Shown here: piece after piece, positions 1-8,254 of the stretch
Layout: each line of letters opens with the position of its first letter
How positions within the stretch are numbered: position 1 is the first letter of the stretch
Assembly (NCBI GenBank): GCA_964554265.1
Contig: CAZKOB010000081.1
Span: 1 to 15,792, forward strand
Length of the DNA stretch: 15,792 nt
Direction of reading: 5' to 3'
Source of the DNA: RGIG8745 sp964554265
Lineage (GTDB): Bacteria; Bacteroidota; Bacteroidia; Bacteroidales; Bacteroidaceae
Program-made: the position numbers and the translations under genes
The notes under the pieces: generated by a model
The model's input: the letters and a program-made list of their open reading frames with translations, nothing else
Database searches by the model: none
Told to the model about the DNA's origin: nothing

Positions 1-290
1 CGGAATAGGAGCAATTGGGGAGCTTGCGACGGAGGGCGTGGCGCGAAGCGACGGAAGAGTCTGTGAAAACAACAGCTTGCAGCCATAAGATTCATAAAAG
101 GATTCCGTGAGAACAACAACACAATTACAAAAGTACAAACTGAAGGAGTCTGGTGACATCTAAAAAGCATCCTAAAATAAAAAAATTCACAATATGATAA
201 GTGAAAATGCCATTTGATACGTATATACTATAAAAAGGCATGAAAAATATAGATATAATCTAATATTTATTAATTACCTTAGACGCAACA
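1..290. other. Intergenic region upstream of the carbohydrate operon
   Basis: No credible gene is seen. The left end holds a short dispersed repeat (listed separately). The remainder, from about 120 on, is AT-rich and leads into the first gene of the operon. I looked for the Bacteroides -7 element TAnnTTTG and found no convincing match. A TTTG at 213-216 could serve as a -33 element, but it has no matching partner downstream. If the operon starts here, its promoter is either a weak or activator-dependent one, or it lies outside the window. Confidence 0.5.
17..67 (+). repeat. Short dispersed repeat, site A (partly duplicated)
   Basis: The 18-mer GGGGAGCTTGCGACGGAG at 17-34 is identical to the start of site B at 8160. 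In site B it is followed directly by GAGTCTGTGAA. Here the same ending appears at 57-67, after an inserted stretch that contains a near-copy of the unit (GCGAAGCGACGGAA at 43-56). The arrangement looks like a local tandem duplication inside the repeat. Function is unknown. The window edge may cut off more of it on the left. Confidence 0.55.
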
Positions 291-1763
291 ATGAGAAATA
301 ATAAAATAAGAAATAATATGAAAAGTAGACTAAATTTCGTGTCCGCCGTTATTGTCGGACTTGCCACATTACTTACACCTGTTCAAGCAACATTCGCTCA
401 AAACCAAGTTGATGTTTATCCGGCTCCCAAAGGCGCTGAACTAAATTCGGATTTCAGCATCAGAGTACGTGTGGACGGAGGCGAATGGAAGAATGTGGAT
501 TCGTACAAAGTGTATGTAGACAGAGTTGTAGGCGGCAGACACACTACCGAATCTTCTTCAATGGCCTATTTTGATTTTGAAGGAGAAGTGGAAGTGGAAG
601 TCACTCACAACCGGGGTGACATAGAGTCTGCACGTGTACGTCCGTTGTCATACAATATCCCATTCACAACAAGCGGCAAATCACTTGTATTCAAGTTGAA
701 AGAGGCAGTGAACCTTTCTGTGGAAGTCAATGGAGACATATTCCACAACCTTCAATTGTTTGCCAATCCAATAGATGCGAACAAGCCTAAAAAGGCAAAA
801 AGCAGCAAGGATTTGATTTACTATGCTCCCGGATTTTACGATCTGGGGGAAGACACATTATTCGTACCTTCCGGCAAAACACTTTATGTTGCAGGAGGAG
901 CGGTGATAAAAGGCTGTGTAAGAGTAGAAAATGCATGCAACGTAAAAATTCAAGGACGCGGAATGATTTACCCGAACCGCAAACTCGGAATAACCATAGC
1001 CAACTCAAAGCATGTCAATGTAGAAGGAGTCATGTCCACACAATGTGCTACAGGAGGTTCTGACAGCGTAAAAATCGAAAACGTGAAAGTAATAAGCTAC
1101 TATGGGTGGGGTGACGGCCTGAATGTCTTTGCATCCGACAACGTATGGTTCGACCGTGTATTTGCCCGTACTTCTGATGACTGTACAACAGTATATGCCA
1201 CACGCAAAGGATTCAGCGGAGGATGCAAGAACATTAAAATGACCAATTCTACACTTTGGGCAGACGTAGCACACCCTATATTTATAGGTCTGCACGGCGA
1301 CATTGTGAACTGTGATGTGGTGGAAGACATTGTATACGAAAACATCGATATTCTTGACCAAGCCGAGAACCAAATAGACTATCAAGGATGCATGGCTATA
1401 TGTGCCGGCGACAATAATCTTGTCCGTAATGTTCGTTTTGAAAACATACGTGTTGAGGAAATGCGCAAAGGCATGCTCTTCAACCTCCGTGTATGTTTCA
1501 ACAAGAAATATTGCGCAGCTCCGGGACGCGGTATAGAAAACGTACTCTTCAAGAATGTATCTTACAATGGAAAAAATGCAGAATATTCAATTGTTACAGG
1601 ATATAATCATGAAAGACAGATAAAAGACATCACTTTTGAAAATCTGACAATTAACGGAGAACACATACACGACAAGATGCCGGGCAAACCGGGATATTAC
1701 AAGACTTCCGACATGTGCCGCATGTTCATAGGAGAGCACGTTGAAAATGTAGTGTTCAAATAA
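291..1763 (+). CDS. Secreted beta-helix glycoside hydrolase, GH28/GH49-like
   Basis: Predicted secreted polysaccharide hydrolase of the right-handed parallel beta-helix type, of the kind often labelled endo-polygalacturonase in Bacteroidales. The chain has a signal peptide (hydrophobic stretch about 16-36, cleavage near Ala-Phe-Ala-Gln at 34-37). A beta-sandwich-like N-terminal domain follows at about 40-165, with the typical run around SMAYFDF (90-96) and SVEVNGD (143-149). A beta-helix with repeated short strands (for example NVKI, NIKM, NVLF) covers about 185-490. The likely catalytic acids are D275 (in GDG) and the pair D296/D297 (in SDD). The 21-residue spacing equals that of the three catalytic Asp of GH28 polygalacturonases. 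The GH28 GHG and RIK motifs are not visible, and the N-terminal domain is reminiscent of GH49, so exact family and substrate are uncertain. An in-frame ATG at 318 (Met10) would give a more ordinary signal peptide and may be the real start. First gene of a + strand operon. Confidence 0.75.
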   Translation: MRNNKIRNNMKSRLNFVSAVIVGLATLLTPVQATFAQNQVDVYPAPKGAELNSDFSIRVRVDGGEWKNVDSYKVYVDRVVGGRHTTESSSMAYFDFEGEVEVEVTHNRGDIESARVRPLSYNIPFTTSGKSLVFKLKEAVNLSVEVNGDIFHNLQLFANPIDANKPKKAKSSKDLIYYAPGFYDLGEDTLFVPSGKTLYVAGGAVIKGCVRVENACNVKIQGRGMIYPNRKLGITIANSKHVNVEGVMSTQCATGGSDSVKIENVKVISYYGWGDGLNVFASDNVWFDRVFARTSDDCTTVYATRKGFSGGCKNIKMTNSTLWADVAHPIFIGLHGDIVNCDVVEDIVYENIDILDQAENQIDYQGCMAICAGDNNLVRNVRFENIRVEEMRKGMLFNLRVCFNKKYCAAPGRGIENVLFKNVSYNGKNAEYSIVTGYNHERQIKDITFENLTINGEHIHDKMPGKPGYYKTSDMCRMFIGEHVENVVFK

Positions 1764-1823
1764 ATTGAATAAGGTATTCTGCAATTTACCTTCCTACCCT
1801 ACAACATCGAAAACGCCAAAGAT

Positions 1824-2514
1824 ATGCAATTGCCTATACATAAAACATTCATAGTCCTTTCTTTCACAGCCTTCATTACAGCTCGGGCCGAAGAAGGGAG
1901 GATATTGCAACTTTCTTCACCCGATGGAAGCCACACCGTTGTTTTCTCACAAAAGCAAAAGGAAGACGGAGCAAACGAAGTGTGCTACAATATAGAATTC
2001 AAAGGAAAAGAAGTATTGGGCAATTCTCGTGTCGGACTGGACATGGACAACCGTGTATGGGAAAAAGCACTTGGAGTGCGGAATCTTGTACAGCCCAAAT
2101 GCTGGATGGACAACATGACAGTCGACTCTGTAAGCTACAATTCCCGTGACATGATATGGCATCCACTCTACGGTGAGCGTTCATCAATACGCGACCATTA
2201 CAACGGCTGTATGCTTTACATGTCAAAAAAGGACGGTTCCATCTACAGAATGAACATTGAAATTCGTGCATACAATGAAGGAATCGCCTTCCGTTATTTC
2301 CTTCCCGAACACCCTAAAGCCATATTCCATAAAGTTGTGGCGGATCTTACGGAATACGGACGGAGGTGAAGAGGTAAAATCCGCAACCCATGTCAAATGC
2401 ACATATTTGCAGGTCAACAACAAGCAGACCCTCAAATTTGCCTTGAAAGGCAGAGGAGGAGCAGCCATAAGAATTATTCCCACAAGCAAAGAAGATATTA
2501 AGAAATACAAATGA
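1824..2514 (+). pseudogene. GH97 gene remnant, catalytic barrel deleted and frame broken
   Basis: The N-terminal part (1824-2369) has a signal peptide (about 1-22) and a clear GH97 N-terminal beta-sandwich: SSPDGSHTVVF near the start, WHPLYGERSSIRDHYN in the middle and IEIRAYNEGIAFRYFLPEH toward the end. It runs into a TGA at 2367-2369. A different frame, open to 2514, carries what looks like the end of a GH97 C-terminal domain (TYLQVNNKQTLKFALKG, then GGAAIRI and a Lys-rich tail). The join lies at about 2350-2360. GH97 enzymes are usually some 640-740 residues; here only about 180 plus about 50 remain, so roughly 400 residues including the whole (beta/alpha)8 barrel with all catalytic residues are gone. 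No hydrolase activity is possible. The remaining N-terminal piece could still be made and exported. It sits 60 nt after the beta-helix gene and 1 nt before the GH43 gene. An assembly collapse is an alternative explanation. Confidence 0.85.
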
Positions 2515-2515
2515 T

Positions 2516-4189
2516 ATGATGGAAAGAGAATATAAACTGAAAACGGCACTTCTGACATCTTTTATAGCATGTTGCAGTGTTCCTGCTATCGCCCAACACA
2601 ATTATGTGTCTGATGTATGGGTTGCAGACAAAGGCAACGGTACTTATGTCAATCCTGTGATAAATGCCGACTATTCAGACCCTGATGTATGTGCGGTTGG
2701 AGACGATTTCTATATGACAGCATCAAGTTTCAACTGTACCCCCGGCTTGCCAATACTTCATTCAAAGGATCTGGTGAACTGGCAGATTGTAAACTATGCA
2801 CTGGAAGAGATTGTGCCCACTGATTTCTATGACAAGCCACAACACGGCAAAGGAGTATGGGCACCATCAATAAGGTACCATAACGGTGAGTTCTTCATCT
2901 ATTGGGGCGATCCGGATTGGGGTGTGTTTATGGTGAAAACAAAGAATCCGATCGGCAAATGGGAAAAACCTGTTCTTGTCGTTTCCGGTAAGGGTATCAT
3001 CGACACAACACCACTTTGGGACGACGACGGAAGAGTTTATCTTGTAAATGCCTGGGCAGGCAGCCGTGCCGGATTCAATTCTATAATTACAGTGCGCGAA
3101 CTAAATGCAGACGGAACGCAAGTCATAGGTTCGCCCGTCATGGTATATGATGGACAAACAGAGGGCAACCATACAATTGAAGGTCCGAAATTTTACAAAC
3201 GAAACGGATATTACTACATATTCGCCCCTGCCGGAGGTGTGGAGAAAGGTTGGCAAGTAGCCTTACGCTCCAAAAACATCTACGGTCCGTATGAATGCAG
3301 AACAGTCATGGCACAAGGCAAAACAAACATAAACGGACCTCATCAAGGAGGATGGGTTGACACCAATACCGGAGAATCATGGTTCATCAACTTTCAGGAC
3401 AAGGAAATGTATGGACGTGTTGTCCATCTCAATCCTATGAAATGGGTCAATGACTGGCCTGTGATAGGTATAGACAAAGATGGTGACGGGTGTGGCGAAC
3501 CGGTAAGTAAATACAAGAAGCCCAATGTCGGCAAAACTTATCCGATACAAACTCCGGTAGAAAGCGATGATTTTGATTCGCCTGTTCTCGGCAGACAATG
3601 GGAATGGCATGCCAATTACAAGGATACTTTCGGATTTGTATCTTCATTAGGATATGTACGTATCTATGGGCACATCCTTTCCAAAAACTTCGTGAATTTT
3701 TGGGAAGTCCCCAACCTGCTGCTACAAAAATTTCCGGCCGAAGAGTTCACAGCCACAACCAAACTTACCGTAACAGCAAAAAGTGACGGACAGCAATCGG
3801 GACTCATCGTGATGGGATGGGACTATTGCCGTATCGCTGTGGAAAAACAAGGAGATGTCTTTATTCTGAAACAAATCGTATGCAAAGATGCCGAACAGAT
3901 GAATCCGGAAAAAGAGACTATCATTGCAGAACTACCATGTTCACGCAAAATAGATGCTGGAGCCAAACCCAACTACGAACGCGATATCTATCTGCGTATG
4001 AAAGTCAGTCGCAATGGAATGTGTACATTCTTCTACAGTCTTGACGGCAACAAGTTCACATCTGCCGGCGATATGTTCAAAGCCCGTCAAGGAAAGTGGA
4101 TCGGAGCAAAGTTCGGATTCTTCAGCTGTGCACCATTCGGTTCGGATAGAGGTTGGATGGACGCAGACTGGATAAAAGTGAAACGATAG
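2516..4189 (+). CDS. Secreted GH43 beta-xylosidase/arabinofuranosidase-type enzyme with C-terminal beta-sandwich
   Basis: Exo-acting glycoside hydrolase expected to remove xylose or arabinose from hemicellulose or pectin side chains in the periplasm. A signal peptide spans about 1-27 (cleavage after AIA, before Gln27). The five-bladed beta-propeller occupies about 44-340. The three GH43 acidic residues can be placed: D55 in SDPD (base), D163 in IDTTPLW (pKa modulator) and E222 in EGPKFYK (acid). The run SSFNCTPGLPILHSKDLVNW at 70-89 is typical of a beta-xylosidase-like subfamily, probably GH43_12. A concanavalin-like beta-sandwich of the beta-xylosidase C-terminal type spans about 350-557. 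Length is normal for this architecture. Two adjacent ATGs (2516, 2519) can serve as start. The ATG lies 1 nt after the stop of the broken GH97 gene, so translation of the two was probably coupled. Substrate between xylose and arabinose cannot be settled from sequence. Confidence 0.9.
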   Translation: MMEREYKLKTALLTSFIACCSVPAIAQHNYVSDVWVADKGNGTYVNPVINADYSDPDVCAVGDDFYMTASSFNCTPGLPILHSKDLVNWQIVNYALEEIVPTDFYDKPQHGKGVWAPSIRYHNGEFFIYWGDPDWGVFMVKTKNPIGKWEKPVLVVSGKGIIDTTPLWDDDGRVYLVNAWAGSRAGFNSIITVRELNADGTQVIGSPVMVYDGQTEGNHTIEGPKFYKRNGYYYIFAPAGGVEKGWQVALRSKNIYGPYECRTVMAQGKTNINGPHQGGWVDTNTGESWFINFQDKEMYGRVVHLNPMKWVNDWPVIGIDKDGDGCGEPVSKYKKPNVGKTYPIQTPVESDDFDSPVLGRQWEWHANYKDTFGFVSSLGYVRIYGHILSKNFVNFWEVPNLLLQKFPAEEFTATTKLTVTAKSDGQQSGLIVMGWDYCRIAVEKQGDVFILKQIVCKDAEQMNPEKETIIAELPCSRKIDAGAKPNYERDIYLRMKVSRNGMCTFFYSLDGNKFTSAGDMFKARQGKWIGAKFGFFSCAPFGSDRGWMDADWIKVKR

Positions 4190-4235
4190 TATTATTATCT
4201 GATATTAAATTAAATCAAATGAAACAATTATATTT

Positions 4236-5414
4236 ATGAAGAAAAACAGTATACTGAAGATTATGCCGGTTCTTTTCGGCTTCTTCGTAATGGGATTCTG
4301 TGATATCGTAGGAATCTCATCAGACTATGCCAAACAAGCATTCGGATGGTCAGACACAATGGCCGGTTTTGTACCTTCTATGGTATTTGTATGGTTCCTC
4401 TTTCTCGGCATACCAACCGGAATCATGATGAACCGTTTCGGGCGCAAGAACACGGTACTTTTCAGTTTTGCAGTCACAATCGTGGGAATGGTACTTCCGC
4501 TTATCTCCTACAACAGCATGACATGCATGCTTGCATATTCCATGCTGGGCATTGGCAATGCAATCCTTCAGGTGTCACTCAATCCATTGCTCAACAATGT
4601 AATAACAGACGAGAAGCTACTCACTTCCAGTCTCACAGCCGGACAGATAGTCAAAGCTGTATCTTCTCTTGTAGGCCCTTGGATTGTAGCTTTCTCCGTA
4701 ACATACTTCGGAAACGGCGACAACGGAATGTGGTATTACTGTTTTCCTGTACTCGGAGGAATTACCCTGCTATCAGGATTGTGGCTCATGATAACTCCGA
4801 TAAATCGCGAAAAATCCGTTTCCACACCAGACGGACAACTGAAAGAAACATTGTCTTTATTGTCAGACAGTACAATTCTTCGCCTGTTCTTTGGAATATT
4901 CTTTGTTGTCGGCATAGATGTAGCCACAAACTTTATCAGTTCGAAACTTATGATAGAACGCTTCGGATGGAGCGTAGATGAAGCAGGTTCGGCACCACAA
5001 ATCTATTTTCTCTGCCGTACAGCAGGAGCCTTCATCGGTATGTTTGCCATGACCAAAATTGCCGAGATGAAATACTTCAAGACAAACATCCTCCTCTGCA
5101 TCATAACGGTACTCGCTTTGGCCTTTTCCTGCGATATAACACTCAATCTGATATGTATTGGTGCAATAGGATTCCTCTGTTCATGCATCTTCCCTATCAT
5201 CTATTCTATGGCATTGCAGAGCGCCCCAGACAAAGCGAACTACATATCAGGCCTTATGATTACAGCCGTAGCCGGAGGAGGCGCAGCGACTCCGCTCATA
5301 GGATGGGCACGCGACACTTCCGGCAATATCACGACCGGAGTATTTGTATTGCTTGTATGTGCGCTCTATCTGGCATATTGCGCATTCGGAGTGAAAATCG
5401 CTAAAAAAAGATAA
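4236..5414 (+). CDS. MFS sugar transporter (FHS/FucP-like)
   Basis: Inner-membrane major facilitator carrier, likely a proton symporter for a sugar or uronic acid released by the neighbouring hydrolases. At 392 residues it has about twelve hydrophobic helices in two halves split near 190-215 by a short polar loop. The MFS motif A region is recognisable after TM2 (GIPTGIMMNRFGRKN, about 59-73). The N-terminus (MGFCDIVG) and overall hydrophobic pattern resemble the fucose/glucose/galactose family, but the assignment to that family is by general resemblance. It lies 46 nt after the GH43 gene and 22 nt before the GH88 gene on the same strand. This places it within the operon and suggests monomers are made in the periplasm and imported here. 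No SusC/SusD-type outer-membrane pair is present in the window. Confidence 0.85.
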   Translation: MKKNSILKIMPVLFGFFVMGFCDIVGISSDYAKQAFGWSDTMAGFVPSMVFVWFLFLGIPTGIMMNRFGRKNTVLFSFAVTIVGMVLPLISYNSMTCMLAYSMLGIGNAILQVSLNPLLNNVITDEKLLTSSLTAGQIVKAVSSLVGPWIVAFSVTYFGNGDNGMWYYCFPVLGGITLLSGLWLMITPINREKSVSTPDGQLKETLSLLSDSTILRLFFGIFFVVGIDVATNFISSKLMIERFGWSVDEAGSAPQIYFLCRTAGAFIGMFAMTKIAEMKYFKTNILLCIITVLALAFSCDITLNLICIGAIGFLCSCIFPIIYSMALQSAPDKANYISGLMITAVAGGGAATPLIGWARDTSGNITTGVFVLLVCALYLAYCAFGVKIAKKR

Positions 5415-5436
5415 CCATAAGAAAAGAGAGATATTC

Positions 5437-6654
5437 ATGAAAATAAAATCAATACTTGCAGCAACAGTATCCTTATCATTGTTGCTTGCCTGTTCCCCAA
5501 AAGACCAATCAACTTTTGATGTTGATGCACAGTTAATCTATTGTGACGAGCAGATTCATAGAACACTGAACGAGCTAAAAGATGCGGACGGTGTCATAGA
5601 CTACACAATGGCACCCAGAAACATTCCGGACGGCATGAATACATGGCATTGCCGAAAGTCTACCAAAGACGAATGGTGCAACGGCTTTTGGCCCGGCATT
5701 CTTTGGTATGATTATGAATATACAGGAAATGATTCCATAAGATATGAAGCGGAGAAATTCACAGAACCGCTTGAATTTCTTTCTGAAATTCAAGCATACG
5801 ACCACGACCTCGGCTTCCTTGTGTTCTGCAGCTACGGCAATGCATACCGACTGACTCAGAATCCTAAATATAAGAAAGTGATTCTCGACACGGCCGATTC
5901 TCTCGCAACTCTTTTCAAACCTAATGTCGGCACCATCCTGTCTTGGCCGCGTAATACAGGTATATATGGCGGACACAATACCATCATGGACAATATGATC
6001 AATCTTGAGATGCTCTTCTGGGCTTCCAAGAACGGCGGTGACAGAAAACTCTACGACATTGCTGTCAGCCATGCTGATACAACCATGAAATATCATTTCC
6101 GCGAAGACGCTACATCCTACCACATTGCCGTATATGACAGTATCTCAGGCCGATTCCTTTACGGATGCACACATCAGGGATATTCTGACAGCAGTATGTG
6201 GGCACGAGGACAGTCATGGGCCATATATGGATATACCGTTGTTTATAGAGAAACGAAAGAGAAAAGATTTCTCGACTTCGCACAAAAAGTCACAGATGTC
6301 TATCTCAGCCGTCTGCCAGAAGATTATGTTCCCTATTGGGATTTCGACGATCCAACAATTCCCAATGCACCTCGCGATGCCTCTGCCGCATGTGTAGTGG
6401 CCTCGGCACTTCTTGAGTTGTCTTCATACACAACGGAAGAGAAAGCCGCAGAATACAAAAAGGCTGCGATAAAGATGCTTGAAAGCCTCAGCTCTGAAAG
6501 ATATCAGAGCCGGGACACAAACCCCGCATTCTTGCAACATTCCGTCGGCCACAAACCTGCCGGCTCTGAAATCGATGCATCGATCATCTATGCCGACTAC
6601 TACTACATAGAGGCTCTGATGAGATTGAAGAAAATGGAAGAAGACAATCTATAG
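5437..6654 (+). CDS. GH88 unsaturated glucuronyl/galacturonyl hydrolase, lipoprotein
   Basis: Hydrolyses the 4,5-unsaturated uronic acid left at the non-reducing end of oligosaccharides by polysaccharide lyases, by the GH88 vinyl-ether hydration mechanism. The N-terminus is a lipoprotein signal (hydrophobic 5-18, lipobox LLAC with Cys19). The mature part is an alpha6/alpha6 barrel. The two key acids can be placed: D124 in HDLGF and D185 in IMDNMIN. Their 61-residue spacing equals that of D88 and D149 in the Bacillus enzyme UGL. Other family stretches are HQGYSDSSMWARGQSW (about 243-258) and PRDASAACV (about 312-320). Length of 405 is normal. Last gene of the operon, 22 nt after the transporter and 21 nt before a strong terminator stem. 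Its presence implies a lyase acting on an acidic polysaccharide, but no lyase gene is in the window. GH105 is the alternative family; motif spacing favours GH88. Confidence 0.88.
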   Translation: MKIKSILAATVSLSLLLACSPKDQSTFDVDAQLIYCDEQIHRTLNELKDADGVIDYTMAPRNIPDGMNTWHCRKSTKDEWCNGFWPGILWYDYEYTGNDSIRYEAEKFTEPLEFLSEIQAYDHDLGFLVFCSYGNAYRLTQNPKYKKVILDTADSLATLFKPNVGTILSWPRNTGIYGGHNTIMDNMINLEMLFWASKNGGDRKLYDIAVSHADTTMKYHFREDATSYHIAVYDSISGRFLYGCTHQGYSDSSMWARGQSWAIYGYTVVYRETKEKRFLDFAQKVTDVYLSRLPEDYVPYWDFDDPTIPNAPRDASAACVVASALLELSSYTTEEKAAEYKKAAIKMLESLSSERYQSRDTNPAFLQHSVGHKPAGSEIDASIIYADYYYIEALMRLKKMEEDNL

Positions 6655-6675
6655 CCCTTTTATCTTTCGGAAAAA

Positions 6676-6722
6676 GACCGGAGCATTGACAAGCAAAGAT
6701 GTCAATGCCCCGGTCTCCATTA
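6676..6722. terminator. Bidirectional rho-independent terminator between convergent genes
   Basis: A 15-nt arm at 6676-6690 pairs with 6701-6715 with one A-C mismatch and a 10-nt loop (GACCGG at the base, CATTGAC at the top). Read on the minus strand the stem is followed by a CTTTTTCC tract, which is a good terminator for the lipoprotein gene. Read on the plus strand the tail is only moderately T-rich (TCCATTATTATTATT), so it would be a weaker stop for the carbohydrate operon. Confidence 0.8.
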
Positions 6723-6725
6723 TTA

Positions 6726-7301
6726 TTATTGTCTATCAATATATTTCTCAAATTTCAGCCCAAACCCTCCATATTTATAGAGTGCCTCCACAATACTTCC
6801 GTCGTGTTTACGCTCCATCGTATGTATACGCATAAAACCTATACTGTCGGCCGAAGACGGCAGCTCCATGCAGAAATCTTCTATAGGAAAACCGACACGT
6901 GAGCCTAACCATAACGGCCGTATCAGCCTCCCCTTATAAAGTTTGAATATGAAAAGACGCTTGTCTGGAACCGGAAAATATCTCGTCGGCTTTATCACTC
7001 CAACTGCTATCTCCGGAAGACTGTCACCGGCAAGATTGCCACAGCAGAAACGATATACCGGATAAGGCAGCTCCCATGACGACAACTCTTGCCCATCCTT
7101 TTTATGGTGCAATATGTACATGCTGTCATCCACACACTCTATGCAGATCCGATACTCGCAACCATCATGTACATAAGTGTATTCACTTTCATTCTGAATT
7201 GTCCAGCGTTCCATCCCGTTTGCAGCGGAACATCCTGCCATCATTCGGAGAAAACACAACGAGGACACCATCACAGCAATGGGCAACCGCAACACTCTCA
7301 T
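6726..7301 (-). CDS. Hypothetical lipoprotein or exported protein
   Basis: I do not recognise a named family. The 191-residue chain starts with a hydrophobic leader (about 4-22) ending in MAGC (Cys24), a possible but imperfect lipobox because -3 is Met. The rest is beta-rich, with a central run NLAGDSLPEIAVGV that resembles an FG-GAP/integrin-type repeat, followed by PDKRLFIFKLYKGRLIRPLW. Several Cys occur in the mature part (around 48-58 and 87-88), unusual for a periplasmic protein unless disulfide-bonded. Its start lies 12 nt after the stop of the SIMPL gene on the same strand, so the two are probably co-transcribed. It ends just before the shared terminator. Function unknown; an envelope-located beta-propeller-like or accessory protein is only a guess. 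Confidence 0.7.
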   Translation of the reverse strand: MRVLRLPIAVMVSSLCFLRMMAGCSAANGMERWTIQNESEYTYVHDGCEYRICIECVDDSMYILHHKKDGQELSSWELPYPVYRFCCGNLAGDSLPEIAVGVIKPTRYFPVPDKRLFIFKLYKGRLIRPLWLGSRVGFPIEDFCMELPSSADSIGFMRIHTMERKHDGSIVEALYKYGGFGLKFEKYIDRQ

Positions 7302-7313
7302 CCCAACAAGTTA

Positions 7314-8018
7314 TCAGTTATTAAGATAATAGTCTATTGTTGTAACTACACGCACATTCTTTATCCAAGGAGTATTCTCATCACGGTCTTCAATGGAGAA
7401 CTGTCCTTGATGGGCTGTAACAATTTTTCCAAGCTTGCTGTCAGAGTCCTTTGCAAATTTCTCGGCCGTATTGCGCGCATTCCTTGTCGCCTCCTCTATC
7501 ATCTGAGGCTTTATGGAGTTGAGACCTGTAAATTCATAATTGACACTGTATCCGCCGTACATATTAGAAACGAGCGCAATACCTTGTTTCATAAGCTCTG
7601 TCTGTTCCTTTATAAGCTGACGCACAAGATCCACATTCTTTGAAGTTACGGTGATGACACACGTCGCCTTATAACGATACCTGACCACATCGTTACTGTA
7701 AGTCTCAGCCTGTTGGTCCGACAACTGGGGAGGAGCAACGATTATCTCTTCGTCCTTTATGCCATTGCTCTTCAAGAAAGCAATAATGGCATTATTATCC
7801 TTCTCTATAAGGTCATACATCTCAACAGGGTCGTTGCCCAGTTTCTTATACACAAGAGGCCACCTTACCTTGTCGGCCTTTACCTCCATCTCCGACAAGC
7901 CCTTCGCACTTACGATGCGTTCTTTGTCCTTAAAATCGTTGATGCCGCTGTTTATCATGTAACCCAGCAAATAAAGTCCCAGTGCAACAATAGCCGCTTC
8001 AATTTTCCATCCTTTCAT
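7314..8018 (-). CDS. SIMPL domain (DUF541, YggE-like) membrane-anchored protein
   Basis: One membrane helix near the N-terminus (about 8-25) is followed by a SIMPL/DUF541 domain covering most of the remaining residues. Recognisable features are the early stretch ERIVSAKGLSEMEVKADKV, the VTSKNVDLVRQLI segment, and the conserved ATRNARNTAEKFA helix close to the end. Family members (YggE, BP26) are exported or envelope proteins linked to oxidative stress, with no defined reaction. The longest frame begins at a TTG at 8030. I prefer the in-frame ATG at 8018, which gives a cleaner N-terminus (MKGWKIE) and 234 residues. A TAAAGATA at 8044-8051 (minus strand TATCTTTA) matches the Bacteroides -7 element at seven of eight positions and may be its promoter. 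It is probably co-transcribed with the downstream lipoprotein gene. Confidence 0.85.
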   Translation of the reverse strand: MKGWKIEAAIVALGLYLLGYMINSGINDFKDKERIVSAKGLSEMEVKADKVRWPLVYKKLGNDPVEMYDLIEKDNNAIIAFLKSNGIKDEEIIVAPPQLSDQQAETYSNDVVRYRYKATCVITVTSKNVDLVRQLIKEQTELMKQGIALVSNMYGGYSVNYEFTGLNSIKPQMIEEATRNARNTAEKFAKDSDSKLGKIVTAHQGQFSIEDRDENTPWIKNVRVVTTIDYYLNN

Positions 8019-8043
8019 AAAATCATGCAATTAAAATTTGCCG

Positions 8044-8051
8044 TAAAGATA
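8044..8051 (-). promoter_or_regulatory. Possible -7 promoter element for the SIMPL gene
   Basis: On the minus strand this reads TATCTTTA, seven of eight positions of the Bacteroides TAnnTTTG element. It lies 25 nt before the chosen ATG. A well-spaced -33 TTTG is not evident, so this is tentative. Confidence 0.3.
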
Positions 8052-8159
8052 AGCAAATGGAACACAGCTCACATACAAATTACCGGAATTATTTTAAATG
8101 GAAAGAAAAAAGCACCAAAGTCTACGCGAGTTCGGTTCAAGAAAGTCCTGTAAAAAGTC

Positions 8160-8190
8160 GGGGAGCTTGCGACGGAGGAGTCTGTGAATA
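8160..8190 (+). repeat. Short dispersed repeat, site B
   Basis: It begins with GGGGAGCTTGCGACGGAG, identical to 17-34, and continues directly into GAGTCTGTGAATA. Related cores are seen on the opposite strand at 8921-8936 and 15383-15400. All sites are outside genes. It lies about 65 nt before the larger dispersed repeat copy 1. Confidence 0.6.
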
Positions 8191-8223
8191 TACCGGCAAA
8201 AAATCATTTCAAAACACCACATC

Positions 8224-8239
8224 GCCCCTTATGAGGGGC
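8224..8239. other. Small G+C-rich stem-loop
   Basis: GCCCCT at 8224-8229 pairs with AGGGGC at 8234-8239 around a TATG loop. The plus-strand side is followed by only TTTCC, so it is at best a weak terminator. It stands between short repeat site B and the large dispersed repeat and may belong to the repeat unit. Confidence 0.4.
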
Positions 8240-8254
8240 TTTCCAAATATTCAT

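Noticed and set aside
4346..4981. 211-codon frame on the plus strand inside the MFS gene
   Set aside because: It is an off-frame reading of the transporter gene, rich in His, Arg and Cys, with no membrane helices or family motifs; the MFS frame is clearly the coding one.
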